A DNA stretch of 64,000 nt from Variovorax beijingensis (GTDB taxonomy: Bacteria; Pseudomonadota; Gammaproteobacteria; Burkholderiales; Burkholderiaceae_C). The notes under the pieces were generated by a model that worked only from the letters and a program-made list of their open reading frames with translations, was not told the origin of the DNA and searched no databases. The stretch covers positions 1-64,000 of the forward strand of contig NZ_VIVL01000011.1 in the NCBI RefSeq assembly GCF_007828835.1. The letters run 5' to 3'. Shown here piece after piece: positions 50,476 to 59,387 of the stretch. A program made the translations under genes and the position numbers. How positions within the stretch are numbered: the stretch's first letter is position 1; the number at the start of each line of letters is the position of its first letter.

Positions 50476-51885
50476 TCAGGCCCGCCGGCCGGGGGCTTCC
50501 GCCGGCCTCGGCTCGGGCATGGCGCGCGGCATGCGGATGTGCGCCGCCAGGCCGCGCCCCGGCGTGCTGGTGAGCGCGAAGGTGCCGCCCATGCGCTCGA
50601 TGTTCTTTGCCACGATCGACAGGCCGAGCCCGGCGCCGGCCGCCGAGGTGCGCGCCACGTCGCCCCGGAAGAAGGGCTTGGTCAGCTGCGAGAGCAGGGC
50701 CGGCTCGACGCCCGCACCGTGGTCGCGCACCTTGATCAGCACCGCGTCGTTGTTCGACTGGGCCTGGATCACCACGTCGGCAATGCCGGTGGAGGGCGTC
50801 TTGCCGTAGCGCCGGGCGTTCTCCACCAGGTTGGAGATCACGCGCGTGAGCTCGACCTCGTCGCCCAGCACGCGCAGGTCAGGCGGCACGTCGACGCGGA
50901 TGTTCATCTCTTCGTAGTCCTGCACGGCGTAGGTGCAGGCATCGACCACATCGCGCAGCAGCACGGGCTTGGGGTCGACATGGTCGGGGCGCGCGTAGTC
51001 GAGGAACTTGTCGATGATGGCGTCGAGCTGGGCGATGTCGGCCGCCATGTGGTCGCGCGCGTCCTCGTCGGACACGCTCATCTCGGTTTCGAGCCGCAGC
51101 CGCGCGAGCGGCGTGCGCAGGTCGTGCGAGATGCCGGCCAGCATGATGGCACGGTCCTGCTCGATCTTGGCGAGCTGGTCGGCCATGCGGTTGAAGCCGA
51201 TGTTGACCGCGCGGATCTCGTTGGTGCGGGCGCTCTCGTCGAGCCGGTGCGCCTCGTACTCGCCTTCGCGCACCTGCATGGTGGCGCGCGAGAGCTGCTT
51301 GAGCGGCAGGTTGATGAGCCGCGTGATCAGCGCCGCGCCGGCCAGGGACAGCGCCATGGCGGTGCTGAGCCAGACCAGCCAGGTGCGCCCGCCCACGCGG
51401 CTGAAGCGGGTCGGGTCGAGCAGCAGCCAGTAGGTGTCGCTCTCGATGGTGAAGCCGATCCACAGGCCCGGCTCGTCGTTGACGCGGCTGGCCACCGTGG
51501 TGCCTTCGCCGAGCTGGTCGATCAGCTCCTCGGTCACGCGCTGGTCGAGCGCGCCGCTGGTGTAGGGCTGGAAGCGGTCGTTGGGCTCGCGCGGCAGGAT
51601 GCGCACGCCCTCCTGGTCGGCCAGCGTCTTGATCAGCGAGACCCGCGTGATCGCATCCGAATACACCAGCGCCGCGCGCGTGAGGTTCACGAGCGAGGCG
51701 ATCTGGTGTGCGGTCTGGATGGCGCGCGGCTCGTATTCGAGCGAGCGGAAGGTCTGCAGCCAGGCGACCGTACAGCCGATCAGCAGCAGCGCGAGCAGGA
51801 AGAATGTGCGCCAGAAAAGGCTGAAGCCGAGCTTCAGGCCCGGTCGCCGGTCACGCTGGCCGCTGCCCTCCAGGGGGCTTGGCAT
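50476..51885 (-). CDS. EnvZ-like sensor histidine kinase
   Basis: A 469-residue two-transmembrane sensor: TM1 at about residues 22-42, a periplasmic domain of about 110 residues, TM2 near residue 160, then HAMP. The phosphoacceptor box is SHDLRTPLARLRLE (His near residue 268), and the ATPase domain has NLVENARRYG, the DHGAGVEP region and AGAGLGLSIVAKNI. It partners with the OmpR-type regulator directly upstream. A GTG at 51948 could add 21 residues; GGAGG lies 15-19 nt before the chosen ATG. The stimulus is probably envelope or osmotic stress by analogy. Confidence 0.9.
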   Translation of the reverse strand: MPSPLEGSGQRDRRPGLKLGFSLFWRTFFLLALLLIGCTVAWLQTFRSLEYEPRAIQTAHQIASLVNLTRAALVYSDAITRVSLIKTLADQEGVRILPREPNDRFQPYTSGALDQRVTEELIDQLGEGTTVASRVNDEPGLWIGFTIESDTYWLLLDPTRFSRVGGRTWLVWLSTAMALSLAGAALITRLINLPLKQLSRATMQVREGEYEAHRLDESARTNEIRAVNIGFNRMADQLAKIEQDRAIMLAGISHDLRTPLARLRLETEMSVSDEDARDHMAADIAQLDAIIDKFLDYARPDHVDPKPVLLRDVVDACTYAVQDYEEMNIRVDVPPDLRVLGDEVELTRVISNLVENARRYGKTPSTGIADVVIQAQSNNDAVLIKVRDHGAGVEPALLSQLTKPFFRGDVARTSAAGAGLGLSIVAKNIERMGGTFALTSTPGRGLAAHIRMPRAMPEPRPAEAPGRRA

Positions 51886-51961
51886 GGTGACCTGCGCGCC
51901 GTCCTCCTGGGCTGGGCTGGGTCTGGCGGATTGCAGGCCGATGGCCACCTCAGGGTGTCGT

Positions 51962-52693
51962 TCAGGCCGTGCCGTCCGGCACGAACACGTAGCCCACGCC
52001 CCACACGGTCTGGATGTAGCGGGGCGCTGCGGCATCGGCCTCGACCAGCTTGCGCAGGCGCGAGATCTGCACGTCGAGGCTGCGGTCGAAGGGCTCGAAC
52101 TCGCGGCCGCGGGCCAACTGGGCCAGCTTCTCGCGCGACAGCGGCTGGCGCGGATGGCGCACCAGCGCCTTGAGCATCGCGAATTCGCCGGTGGTCAGGG
52201 AGAGTTCCTCGCCGTCCTTCTTCAGCGTGCGCGAACCCAGGTCGAAGGCAAAGGGGCCGAAGGTGACGGTCTCGTTCTCGGTGGAAGGGGCGCCGGGCGC
52301 CTCGAGCGGCGGACGGCGGCGCAGCACCGCGTGCACGCGCGCCAGCAGTTCGCGGGGGTTGAACGGCTTGCCGAGGTAGTCGTCCGCGCCGACCTCCAGG
52401 CCGACGATGCGGTCGACGTCCTCGCCCTTGGCGGTGAGCATGATGATCGGCGTGCGGTCGTTGGCGGCACGCAGGCGGCGGCAGACCGACAGGCCGTCTT
52501 CGCCGGGCATCATCAGGTCGAGCACGATCAGGTCGACCGTGTCGCGCAACAGGATGCGATTGAGCGCCTTGCCGTCCTCGGCCACGATCACTTCGAAACC
52601 TTCCTGGGTCAGGTAGCGGCGAAGCAGGTCGCGGATGCGGGCGTCGTCGTCGACGATCACGATCTTGTCAGTGCGGGCGGGAACTTGAGTCAT
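51962..52693 (-). CDS. ompR: OmpR-type response regulator
   Basis: A 243-residue regulator. The receiver domain has acidic DDD at about residues 15-17, the phosphoacceptor Asp in VLDLMMPGEDG, Thr in MLTAKG and Lys in LGKPFNP. The C-terminal winged-helix domain has LTTGEFAMLKALVRHPRQPLSR, SLDVQISRLRKLVE and TVWGVGYVFVPDG. The overall sequence fits OmpR with an EnvZ-like partner encoded 76 bp downstream. Its DNA targets are unknown here. Confidence 0.9.
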   Translation of the reverse strand: MTQVPARTDKIVIVDDDARIRDLLRRYLTQEGFEVIVAEDGKALNRILLRDTVDLIVLDLMMPGEDGLSVCRRLRAANDRTPIIMLTAKGEDVDRIVGLEVGADDYLGKPFNPRELLARVHAVLRRRPPLEAPGAPSTENETVTFGPFAFDLGSRTLKKDGEELSLTTGEFAMLKALVRHPRQPLSREKLAQLARGREFEPFDRSLDVQISRLRKLVEADAAAPRYIQTVWGVGYVFVPDGTA

Positions 52694-52866
52694 TTCTACA
52701 ACGTTGAATTTGTAACAGCGCCGATTCTGAAGGCGTTGAGCCCCCGTTGAGCCGGTTTTACTTATGGTTTGACACTAAGTTACAAAACTTGCGGTCGCTC
52801 GCTGTCTAGTCATCCGACGTTCGCCCGGCGGTGGCAAAGTCCGCCCAGTGCTATGACTTTTGTTCA

Positions 52867-53223
52867 ATGAGAACCCTTCTTCCCGTCCTGCCGATCCTTG
52901 TTGCCTGCAGCTGCGGCCCTGCCTTGGCAAACGCTGGCGAGTTTCTCAGGGTCGGCGATTCGCGGCGCAACGAGGTCCGTGAGGCGGTAGCGGCCCACCG
53001 TGCCGCGCAGCGCGACGAAATCCGGCGGGAGGAGGCCGTGGCCGGCAGGCGCCTCACGGCGGCCGAACTCTTCGAACTGCGCCAGCAGGTGCGAAGGCAA
53101 TGGACGCCGCCCGGCACACCCCAGGTGCTGAATTCGGCAGAATCGCAGCCGGCCGAGCGAATGGTGCCGGAGCCGATGTCGGCCGCGCGCGCCCTGACCT
53201 TGCCGCGCAGCCAGCGCCGCTGA
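52867..53223 (+). CDS. Hypothetical secreted protein
   Basis: A 118-residue protein with a signal peptide (MRTLLPVLPILVACSCGPALA, cleavage near residue 21). A charged helical region follows (RRNEVREAVAAHRAAQRDEIRREE) and then a Pro/Ser/Arg-rich end. Similar short periplasmic proteins occur in Comamonadaceae, but no function is known to me. The ATG at 52867 is chosen because the signal peptide starts there; a GTG at 52831 is in frame. Confidence 0.65.
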   Translation: MRTLLPVLPILVACSCGPALANAGEFLRVGDSRRNEVREAVAAHRAAQRDEIRREEAVAGRRLTAAELFELRQQVRRQWTPPGTPQVLNSAESQPAERMVPEPMSAARALTLPRSQRR

Positions 53224-53284
53224 AGCGGCGAGGGCGGCGTGCTCTCACGTTCTCGAATACCAACCCCAGGGGAGTTAGCTCGTC

Positions 53285-53995
53285 TTGAAAAAAATCAGTT
53301 TGATCGCGGCCTTTGCCGCACTGGCTGCGGCAGGCGCCGCCGGCACCGCCATGGCCCAGAACATGGTCCCGCCGCCGCAGAATGTGCTGCAACTCACGGC
53401 CTCGGGCACGGTGGAAGTGCAGCAGGACATGCTCAGCATGACGCTCACCACCACGCACGACGCAGCCGATGCCGCCACGGTCCAGTCGCAGCTCAAGGCC
53501 GCGGTGGACGCGGCCCTGGCCGAGGCGAAGAAGAACGCCCAGCCCGGCCAGCTCGACGTGCGCACCGGCAATTTCAGCCTGTCGCCGCGCTACACCCGAG
53601 AAGGCAAGATCAACGGCTGGCAGGGCTCCGCCGAAATGGTGCTCGAGGGCCGCGACTTCGCGCGCATCACGCAGACCGCAGGACGGATCACCACGCTGAA
53701 CGTCGGCAATGTGGGCTTCGCGCTGAGCCGCGAGCAGCGCGCCAAAAGCGAGACCGAGGCCCAGACCATCGCCATCGAGAACTTCAAGCAGAAGGCCACC
53801 GAACTGGCCAAGGGCTTCGGCTTCGGTGGCTACACGCTGCGCGAAGTCTCGGTGAACGCGAATGACAGCGGCCCGATCCGGCCGCGCGTCATGGCGGCGG
53901 CCGCCAAGTCCTTTTCGGCCGATGCGCCGGTGCCGGTGGAGGCCGGCAAGGCGAGCGTGGTCGTGAGCGTCTCGGGATCGGTGCAGCTCAAGTAG
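53285..53995 (+). CDS. SIMPL-domain (DUF541) periplasmic protein
   Basis: A 236-residue protein. The signal peptide ends AMA-QNM near residue 24. The SIMPL/DUF541 fold follows (LQLTASGTVEVQQDMLSMTLTT, then LSREQRAKSETEAQTIAIENF), ending in a beta-strand VVVSVSGSVQLK. The family (E. coli YggE) is linked to lowering oxidative stress; the mechanism is unclear. The start is TTG at 53285, preceded by GGGGAG at about 53269-53274. Confidence 0.85.
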   Translation: MKKISLIAAFAALAAAGAAGTAMAQNMVPPPQNVLQLTASGTVEVQQDMLSMTLTTTHDAADAATVQSQLKAAVDAALAEAKKNAQPGQLDVRTGNFSLSPRYTREGKINGWQGSAEMVLEGRDFARITQTAGRITTLNVGNVGFALSREQRAKSETEAQTIAIENFKQKATELAKGFGFGGYTLREVSVNANDSGPIRPRVMAAAAKSFSADAPVPVEAGKASVVVSVSGSVQLK

Positions 53996-53998
53996 CTT

Positions 53999-54769
53999 CT
54001 ATTGAGCGGTCCAGCCGCCGTCCATTTGCCAAGCCACGCCGCGCACCTGGTCGGCGGCCGGCGAGCACAGGAACACCGCAAGGCCGCCGAGCTGCTCGAC
54101 CGTGGTGAACTGCAGCGAAGGCTGCTTTTCTCCCAGCAGCTCGTTCTGCGCCTGCGTGGCCGAAACGCCTTCCCGTGCCGCGCGGTCGTCGATCTGCTTT
54201 TGCACCAGCGGGGTCAGCACCCAGCCCGGGCAGATCGCATTGCTCGTGATGCCGGTGGTCGCGGTTTCGAGCGCCACCGACTTGGTGAAGCCGACGATGC
54301 CGTGCTTGGCCGCCACGTAGGCCGACTTCTGCGCCGAGGCCACCAGCCCGTGGGCCGACGCCACGTTGATGATGCGGCCCCAGTTGGCCTCGCGCATCGC
54401 GGGAATGGCGAGCCGGGTCGTGTGGAACGCGCTCGTGAGATTGATGGCGATGATGGCATCCCAGCGTTCAGGCGGGAAGTCCTCGACCTTTGCCACGTGC
54501 TGGATTCCGGCGTTGTTCACGAGGATGTCGACGCGGCCGAACCTGGACGCGGCGAACTTCATCATGTCCTCGATCTGAGCGGGCTGGCTCATGTCGGCGC
54601 CGTGATATTCGGTGCGCACGCCGAGCACCTCGATCTGGGCCTTGGCGGTTTCGGCGTCGCCGAAGCCGTTGAGCACGATGTTTGCGCCTTGTTGTGCAAG
54701 CGCCTTGGCAATGGCAAGGCCAATGCCGCTGGTGGACCCCGTGACAAGCGCGGTTTTGCCTTTGAGCAT
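53999..54769 (-). CDS. bdhA: 3-Hydroxybutyrate dehydrogenase
   Basis: Oxidises (R)-3-hydroxybutyrate to acetoacetate with NAD, for use of polyhydroxybutyrate or ketone bodies. The 256-residue SDR has TGSTSGIGLAIAKALA near residues 9-24, NNAGIQHVAKVEDFP (the HVA motif is typical of this enzyme), catalytic Ser in VASAHGLVAS and YVAAKHG (YxxxK). The ATG at 54769 has GGAG ten bases upstream; a TTG at 54778 is the only longer option. PhaR at 58.8 kb belongs to the same metabolism. Confidence 0.9.
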   Translation of the reverse strand: MLKGKTALVTGSTSGIGLAIAKALAQQGANIVLNGFGDAETAKAQIEVLGVRTEYHGADMSQPAQIEDMMKFAASRFGRVDILVNNAGIQHVAKVEDFPPERWDAIIAINLTSAFHTTRLAIPAMREANWGRIINVASAHGLVASAQKSAYVAAKHGIVGFTKSVALETATTGITSNAICPGWVLTPLVQKQIDDRAAREGVSATQAQNELLGEKQPSLQFTTVEQLGGLAVFLCSPAADQVRGVAWQMDGGWTAQ

Positions 54770-54837
54770 GAAGATCAATCTCCGGATGAATTAGGATGCG
54801 ACGAGACCATTATCCGCACCAGGACGACTTCGTTTTC

Positions 54838-55797
54838 ATGACAGAACCGACGCTTCATTACGTGGCGTGCGATGACGCCCAGGGCGGTCACCGCATGGCC
54901 TACTGGCAATGGGGCGACGCGCGCAGCGCGCGCGTGGTGATCTGCGTGCACGGCCTCACGCGGCAGGGGCGCGACTTCGACGTGCTCGCGCAGACCCTCG
55001 TGGCGCGCGCCGCCGGCAACGTTCGCGTGGTCTGCCCCGACGTGGCGGGGCGCGGCCGAAGCGACTGGGTGCGCGACCCGGCCCTCTACCAGGTGCCGGT
55101 CTATGCGGCCGACATGCTGGCGCTCGTTGCACAGCTGCACCGCGAACAACCGATCGGCACGCTTGACTACCTGGGCACCAGCATGGGCGGGCTGATCGGC
55201 TTCGTGCTGGCGGGGCACAAGCAATTGCCGCTGGCCCGGCCGATCCGCCGCTTCATCGTGAACGACGTGGGTCCGACGATCGAGGCCGCGGCGCTCCAGC
55301 GCATCGGCGCCTACGTGGGGCAGGGCGGCCGCTACGACAGCCTGCAGTCGGCGGCCGACGCCATGTGGGCGATCTCGACCAGCTTCGGCCCCCATACACC
55401 GGACCAGTGGCTTTCGCTGTCGCAGCACATGGTGGTGCCCGCATCGCAGCGCACGGCCGATGGCGCCGGCAAGGTGGAGCCCGGCGAATCCCAGAACGAT
55501 GCAGCAGGCCCCTGGCTGCTTCACTACGACCCGGCCATTGCCGTTGCGCTGCGCGCCATCACGCCCGAAGCTGCGGCCCAGGGCGGTGCCGTGATGTGGA
55601 GCCTCTATGACGCCATCGATGCGCGCACGCTCGTGACGCGTGGCGCCGAGTCGGACCTGCTCTCGCGCGAAACGGCCCTGGCCATGACGCAGCGCGGACC
55701 CCGCGCGGCGCTGATCGAGTTCGAGGGCGTGGGCCATGCGCCCACCTTCGTCGACCCCGGGCAGGTGGGCGCCGTCACCAACTTCCTGTTCGATTGA
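54838..55797 (+). CDS. Alpha/beta-fold hydrolase
   Basis: A 319-residue hydrolase with an intact triad: nucleophile elbow LGTSMGGLIG (Ser near residue 116), a downstream Asp region (TLVTRGAESDLLS) and the His in GVGHAPTF near the C-terminus. HGLTRQGRDF forms the oxyanion loop. It is probably an esterase or epoxide-hydrolase-like enzyme of unknown substrate. It stands 7 bp upstream of relA and is likely cotranscribed with it. Confidence 0.85.
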   Translation: MTEPTLHYVACDDAQGGHRMAYWQWGDARSARVVICVHGLTRQGRDFDVLAQTLVARAAGNVRVVCPDVAGRGRSDWVRDPALYQVPVYAADMLALVAQLHREQPIGTLDYLGTSMGGLIGFVLAGHKQLPLARPIRRFIVNDVGPTIEAAALQRIGAYVGQGGRYDSLQSAADAMWAISTSFGPHTPDQWLSLSQHMVVPASQRTADGAGKVEPGESQNDAAGPWLLHYDPAIAVALRAITPEAAAQGGAVMWSLYDAIDARTLVTRGAESDLLSRETALAMTQRGPRAALIEFEGVGHAPTFVDPGQVGAVTNFLFD

Positions 55798-55804
55798 GGC
55801 CAAC

Positions 55805-58048
55805 GTGAAGCGCGAGTCTTCGAGTCTCCAAACGGCGCATGCCCCAGATACGGCGGTGGTGGACTATCCCTTGTCCGCCGCCACGGCCGACCGCACGCCG
55901 GTGATGGAGAACATGCTCGCGCGTGCGCGCGCTTTCGCCGAGCCGCTGATCGCCGACGAAAAGCTCGACACCGGCGAGAACACGCTCGCGCATGCCGACG
56001 CCGTCGCGGCCATCGTCGCGAAGATGGGCGGCTCCGAGGCCATGCAGGCCGCGAGCTATCTGGTCTATGCCTGCCAGCACCTCAACCGCCCGCAGGAGGT
56101 CATTGCCAAGGTGTTCGGCGACAACTTCGCGGCGCTGGCGGTTGAGACCACCAAGCTGGTGCGCGTGCAGGAGCAGGCCCGCTCGGCTTCGCAGGGCCAT
56201 CACCTGGCCGAAGGCGCGGCGGGCGCGCAGACCGAGAACGTGCGCAAGATGCTGCTCGCGTTCTCGCGCGACCTGCGCGTCGTCATGCTGCGCCTCGCAT
56301 CGCGGCTGCAGACCCTGCGGCATGCCGCCGCCAGCAAGCAGCCGGCTCCCGAAAGCGTGGCGCGCGAGTCGCTGCAGGTGTTCGCGCCGCTCGCCAACCG
56401 CCTCGGCATCTGGCAGGTGAAGTGGGAAATCGAAGACCTCTCGTTCCGCTTCCTGGAGCCCGAGACCTACAAGCTGATCGCGCGCCTGCTCGACGAGAAG
56501 CGGATCGAGCGCGAAGGCCACGTCGAGCAGCTGCGCTCGCAGCTCGAAAGCGAGCTGCAGGCCGAGGGCGTGCGCGCCACGGTGCAGGGCCGGCCGAAGA
56601 ACATCTACAGCATCGTCAAGAAGATGCGCGGCAAGTCGCTCGACTTCGCGCAGGTGTTCGACATCCTCGCGCTGCGCGTGGTGGTGCCCGACGTGAAGGA
56701 CTGCTACGCGGCGCTGGCCTGGGTGCATTCGCATTTCCAGCCGATCGACGAAGAGTTCGACGACTACATCGCGCGGCCCAAGCCCAACGGCTACCAGTCG
56801 CTGCACACCGTGGTGCGCGAGATGGTCGATGGCAAGCCCGGCAAGCCGATCGAGATCCAGATACGCACGGAAGAAATGCACGACCATGCCGAGCACGGCG
56901 TGGCGGCGCACTGGGCCTACAAGGAAGCCGGCCACAAGGGCTATGCGGGCGTGTGGGCGAGCGGCGAATACGACGCGAAGATCGCGGTGCTGCGGCAGCT
57001 GCTGGCGTGGGAGCGCGACCTTTCGGGCGGCTCGCAGGGCCAGGGCCTCTTCGACGACCGCATCTACGTGCTGACGCCCGACGCGGCCATCGTCGAACTG
57101 CCGCAGGGCGCGACGCCGGTCGACTTTGCCTACACCGTGCACACCACGCTGGGCCATCGCTGCCGCGGAGCGCGCGTCGATGGGGCCATGGTGCCGCTCA
57201 ACACGCCGCTGTCCAACGGCCAGACGGTCGAGATCATCGCGGCCAAGGAGGGCGGCCCTTCGCGCGACTGGCTCAACGCAGAGCTCGGCTATCTTGCGAG
57301 CCACCGCGCACGCGCCAAGGTGCGCGCATGGTTCAACGCGCAGATCACGCACGAAACCGTGGCACGCGGACGCGAGGCCGTCGAGAAGCTGCTGCAGCGC
57401 GAAGGCAAGACCTCCACGCGCCTCGAGGACCTGGCTTCGCAGCTGGGCTTCAAGTCGGCGGACCATCTGTTCGAAGTGGTCGGCAAGGACGAGTTCTCGC
57501 TGCGCAACATCGAGGTGCTGCTGCGTCCGCCCGAGCCCGCGCCGAACCCCGACGACGGCGTGCAGATCAAGAAGCCGCGCGCGAGCGAGAAGTCCGGCAA
57601 GGGCGGCGTGCTGGTGGTGGGCGTGTCTTCGTTGATGACGCAGCTCGCCAAGTGCTGCAAGCCCGCGCCGCCCGATGCCATCCGCGGCTTCGTGACGCGC
57701 GGCCACGGCGTCAGCGTGCATCGCGTCGACTGCAGCAACTTCCGGATGATGGCCTCGCGCGACAGCGAGCGCGTGATCGATGTCGAATGGGGCGCCGCGA
57801 AGAGCGGCGAAGCGCCGGTCTATGCAGTCGACGTGGCCGTCGAGGCAGCCGACCGCCAGGGCCTGCTGCGCGACATCTCCGATGTGTTCGCACGCGAGAA
57901 GATGAACGTGATCGGCGTGCAGACCCAATCGGTCAAGGGCACGGCATGGATGACGTTCACCGTGGAAATCTCCGATGCGGCGCGGCTCACGCAGGTGCTT
58001 GGCGTGGTGACGGCGGTTGCCGGTGTGCGATCTGCACGTCGGCGCTGA
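55805..58048 (+). CDS. relA: GTP pyrophosphokinase, monofunctional RelA type
   Basis: Makes (p)ppGpp on ribosomes holding uncharged tRNA. The 747-residue protein starts with GTG at 55805. The N-terminal HD region is degenerate (YACQHLNRPQEV replaces the catalytic HD/ED residues), so no hydrolase activity is expected. The synthetase domain has GRPKNIYSIVKKMRGK and IARPKPNGYQSLHTVV. TGS (LTPDAAIVELPQGATPVDFA), a conserved Cys pair (AKCCKPAPPDAIRG) and a C-terminal ACT domain follow. Confidence 0.93.
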   Translation: MKRESSSLQTAHAPDTAVVDYPLSAATADRTPVMENMLARARAFAEPLIADEKLDTGENTLAHADAVAAIVAKMGGSEAMQAASYLVYACQHLNRPQEVIAKVFGDNFAALAVETTKLVRVQEQARSASQGHHLAEGAAGAQTENVRKMLLAFSRDLRVVMLRLASRLQTLRHAAASKQPAPESVARESLQVFAPLANRLGIWQVKWEIEDLSFRFLEPETYKLIARLLDEKRIEREGHVEQLRSQLESELQAEGVRATVQGRPKNIYSIVKKMRGKSLDFAQVFDILALRVVVPDVKDCYAALAWVHSHFQPIDEEFDDYIARPKPNGYQSLHTVVREMVDGKPGKPIEIQIRTEEMHDHAEHGVAAHWAYKEAGHKGYAGVWASGEYDAKIAVLRQLLAWERDLSGGSQGQGLFDDRIYVLTPDAAIVELPQGATPVDFAYTVHTTLGHRCRGARVDGAMVPLNTPLSNGQTVEIIAAKEGGPSRDWLNAELGYLASHRARAKVRAWFNAQITHETVARGREAVEKLLQREGKTSTRLEDLASQLGFKSADHLFEVVGKDEFSLRNIEVLLRPPEPAPNPDDGVQIKKPRASEKSGKGGVLVVGVSSLMTQLAKCCKPAPPDAIRGFVTRGHGVSVHRVDCSNFRMMASRDSERVIDVEWGAAKSGEAPVYAVDVAVEAADRQGLLRDISDVFAREKMNVIGVQTQSVKGTAWMTFTVEISDAARLTQVLGVVTAVAGVRSARRR

Positions 58049-58074
58049 AAAAGCGCGTTTTCTCCTGCTACAAT
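58045..58074 (+). promoter_or_regulatory. Promoter of tRNA-Val
   Basis: CTGAAA (58045-58050), 18-bp spacer, TACAAT (58069-58074). It overlaps the last codons of relA and would start RNA about 17 bases before the tRNA. Confidence 0.6.
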
Positions 58075-58097
58075 AGCTGCTTCTCGGACACATCCTT

Positions 58098-58174
58098 AGG
58101 CGCGTAGCTCAGCTGGTTAGAGCACCACCTTGACATGGTGGGGGTCGTTGGTTCGAGTCCAATCGCGCCTACCA
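58098..58174 (+). tRNA. tRNA-Val (anticodon GAC)
   Basis: A 77-nt cloverleaf with the CCA end encoded. The 7-bp acceptor stem is AGGCGCG with CGCGCCT, the D-arm starts TAGCTCAG, and the anticodon loop TTGACAT (GAC at 58132-58134) lies in a CCACC/GGTGG stem. The T-arm is GTTGG-TTCGAGT-CCAAT. It reads GUC/GUU valine codons. Confidence 0.95.
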
Positions 58175-58344
58175 ATTTCTGTTTCGACTTCCGGCCAACC
58201 ACCGGGTCTGTCGAACAGAGCTTTCACCGGGTTCCCCGGTGTTTCAATCGTCCTTGCGGTGAAGCAGACAAAGACCATGGCCATGTTGTTGTGCTACCTT
58301 GGCCGCTCTGCAAACCTTTTCCAAATTTCTTGACAAGCGATCTG

Positions 58345-58713
58345 ATGAATACGCGATCAACGCTGGTTGATCGGGCTCATGCCGATATGCGCCTGGCCGC
58401 ATTGCTCAGGCAGGCTCCCATCGAATTTGCGCGCGCCGTCTATGGCATCAACGACCACGCAGGCGGCCGTACCGACACCATGGCGGCACGCGAAATAGCC
58501 CGCGCGATCCGGCAGGGCACGCCCGTCACTCAGGAGCGTGCCGAGCAGCGCTCGCGCGCCTACTTGCCCACCGCCGGCCAGGAACACTGTCCGCGCTGCT
58601 GGGTGGTCTACGGCCACAAGAGTCCGCTGCGTTTCAGGGAGGCCACCGAGGAACGCCCCGAGACCGCCACCTGCAGCGGCTGCGGCGCCGAGTACGCAAC
58701 AACGCTCGGTTGA
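58345..58713 (+). CDS. Small zinc-ribbon protein of unknown function
   Basis: A 122-residue soluble protein. A helical N-terminal part (STLVDRAHADMRLAALLRQ) is followed by two CxxC pairs (CPRC at about residues 84-87 and CSGC at about 111-114), which should form a zinc ribbon. I do not recognise a named family. It lies alone between tRNA-Val and phaR. The ATG at 58345 is chosen; there is no strong ribosome site. Confidence 0.65.
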   Translation: MNTRSTLVDRAHADMRLAALLRQAPIEFARAVYGINDHAGGRTDTMAAREIARAIRQGTPVTQERAEQRSRAYLPTAGQEHCPRCWVVYGHKSPLRFREATEERPETATCSGCGAEYATTLG

Positions 58714-58812
58714 AGCGGCGCAGGCACGGTCAGGGTAAACCTTGTCGCGATGCAGCAAAACCGCTACCTAGAATCATCGGATGACATGGGCATCCATGTG
58801 AAGGAGTCCGCA

Positions 58813-59346
58813 GTGCAGAGCAAGAAGTCCGGGGTCAAGCCGGTGCAACGTGTAATCAAGAAGTACCCCAACCGAAGGCTCTACGACACCGAGACATCCA
58901 CGTACATCACGCTCACCGAGGTGAAGCAGCTGGTCATACAGAATGCCCAGTTCGTGGTGCGCGATGCCAAGACCGGCGACGACCTTACACGCAGCATCCT
59001 GCTGCAGATCATCCTTGAGGAAGAAGCGGGCGGTGCGCCCATGTTCACCGAACAGGTGCTGGCCAACATCATCCGCTTCTACGGACAGGCGATGCAGGGC
59101 TACATGGGCCCCTATCTCGAAAAGAACATCCAGGCCATGACCGAGGTGCAGGCCCAGCTCGCCGAAAAGGCGGAGGGCCTCACGCCCGAGATGTGGTCGC
59201 GCTTCATGACCATGCAGTCGCCCATGCTCCAGGGACTCATGGGCAACTACGTCGAGCAGTCCAAGAACGTGTTCCTGCAGATGCAGGAGCAGATGCAGAA
59301 GAATACCGAGCAGGTTCTGGGCGCATTCGGCATCAAACGCCCCTGA
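58813..59346 (+). CDS. phaR: Polyhydroxyalkanoate synthesis repressor PhaR
   Basis: A 177-residue DNA-binding repressor that senses polyhydroxybutyrate and controls phasin genes. The conserved N-terminal PHB/PHA accumulation domain reads RVIKKYPNRRLYDTETSTYI, then LTEVKQLV. A helical C-terminal half rich in Met and Gln follows. Earlier ATGs exist at 58750 and 58786, but GTG at 58813 has AAGGAG at 58801-58806 with a 6-nt spacer and begins the conserved protein. Confidence 0.92.
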   Translation: MQSKKSGVKPVQRVIKKYPNRRLYDTETSTYITLTEVKQLVIQNAQFVVRDAKTGDDLTRSILLQIILEEEAGGAPMFTEQVLANIIRFYGQAMQGYMGPYLEKNIQAMTEVQAQLAEKAEGLTPEMWSRFMTMQSPMLQGLMGNYVEQSKNVFLQMQEQMQKNTEQVLGAFGIKRP

Positions 59347-59387
59347 AATCCCGGCCCCGGCCGATAGCTGGGACAATAGGGGCATAT

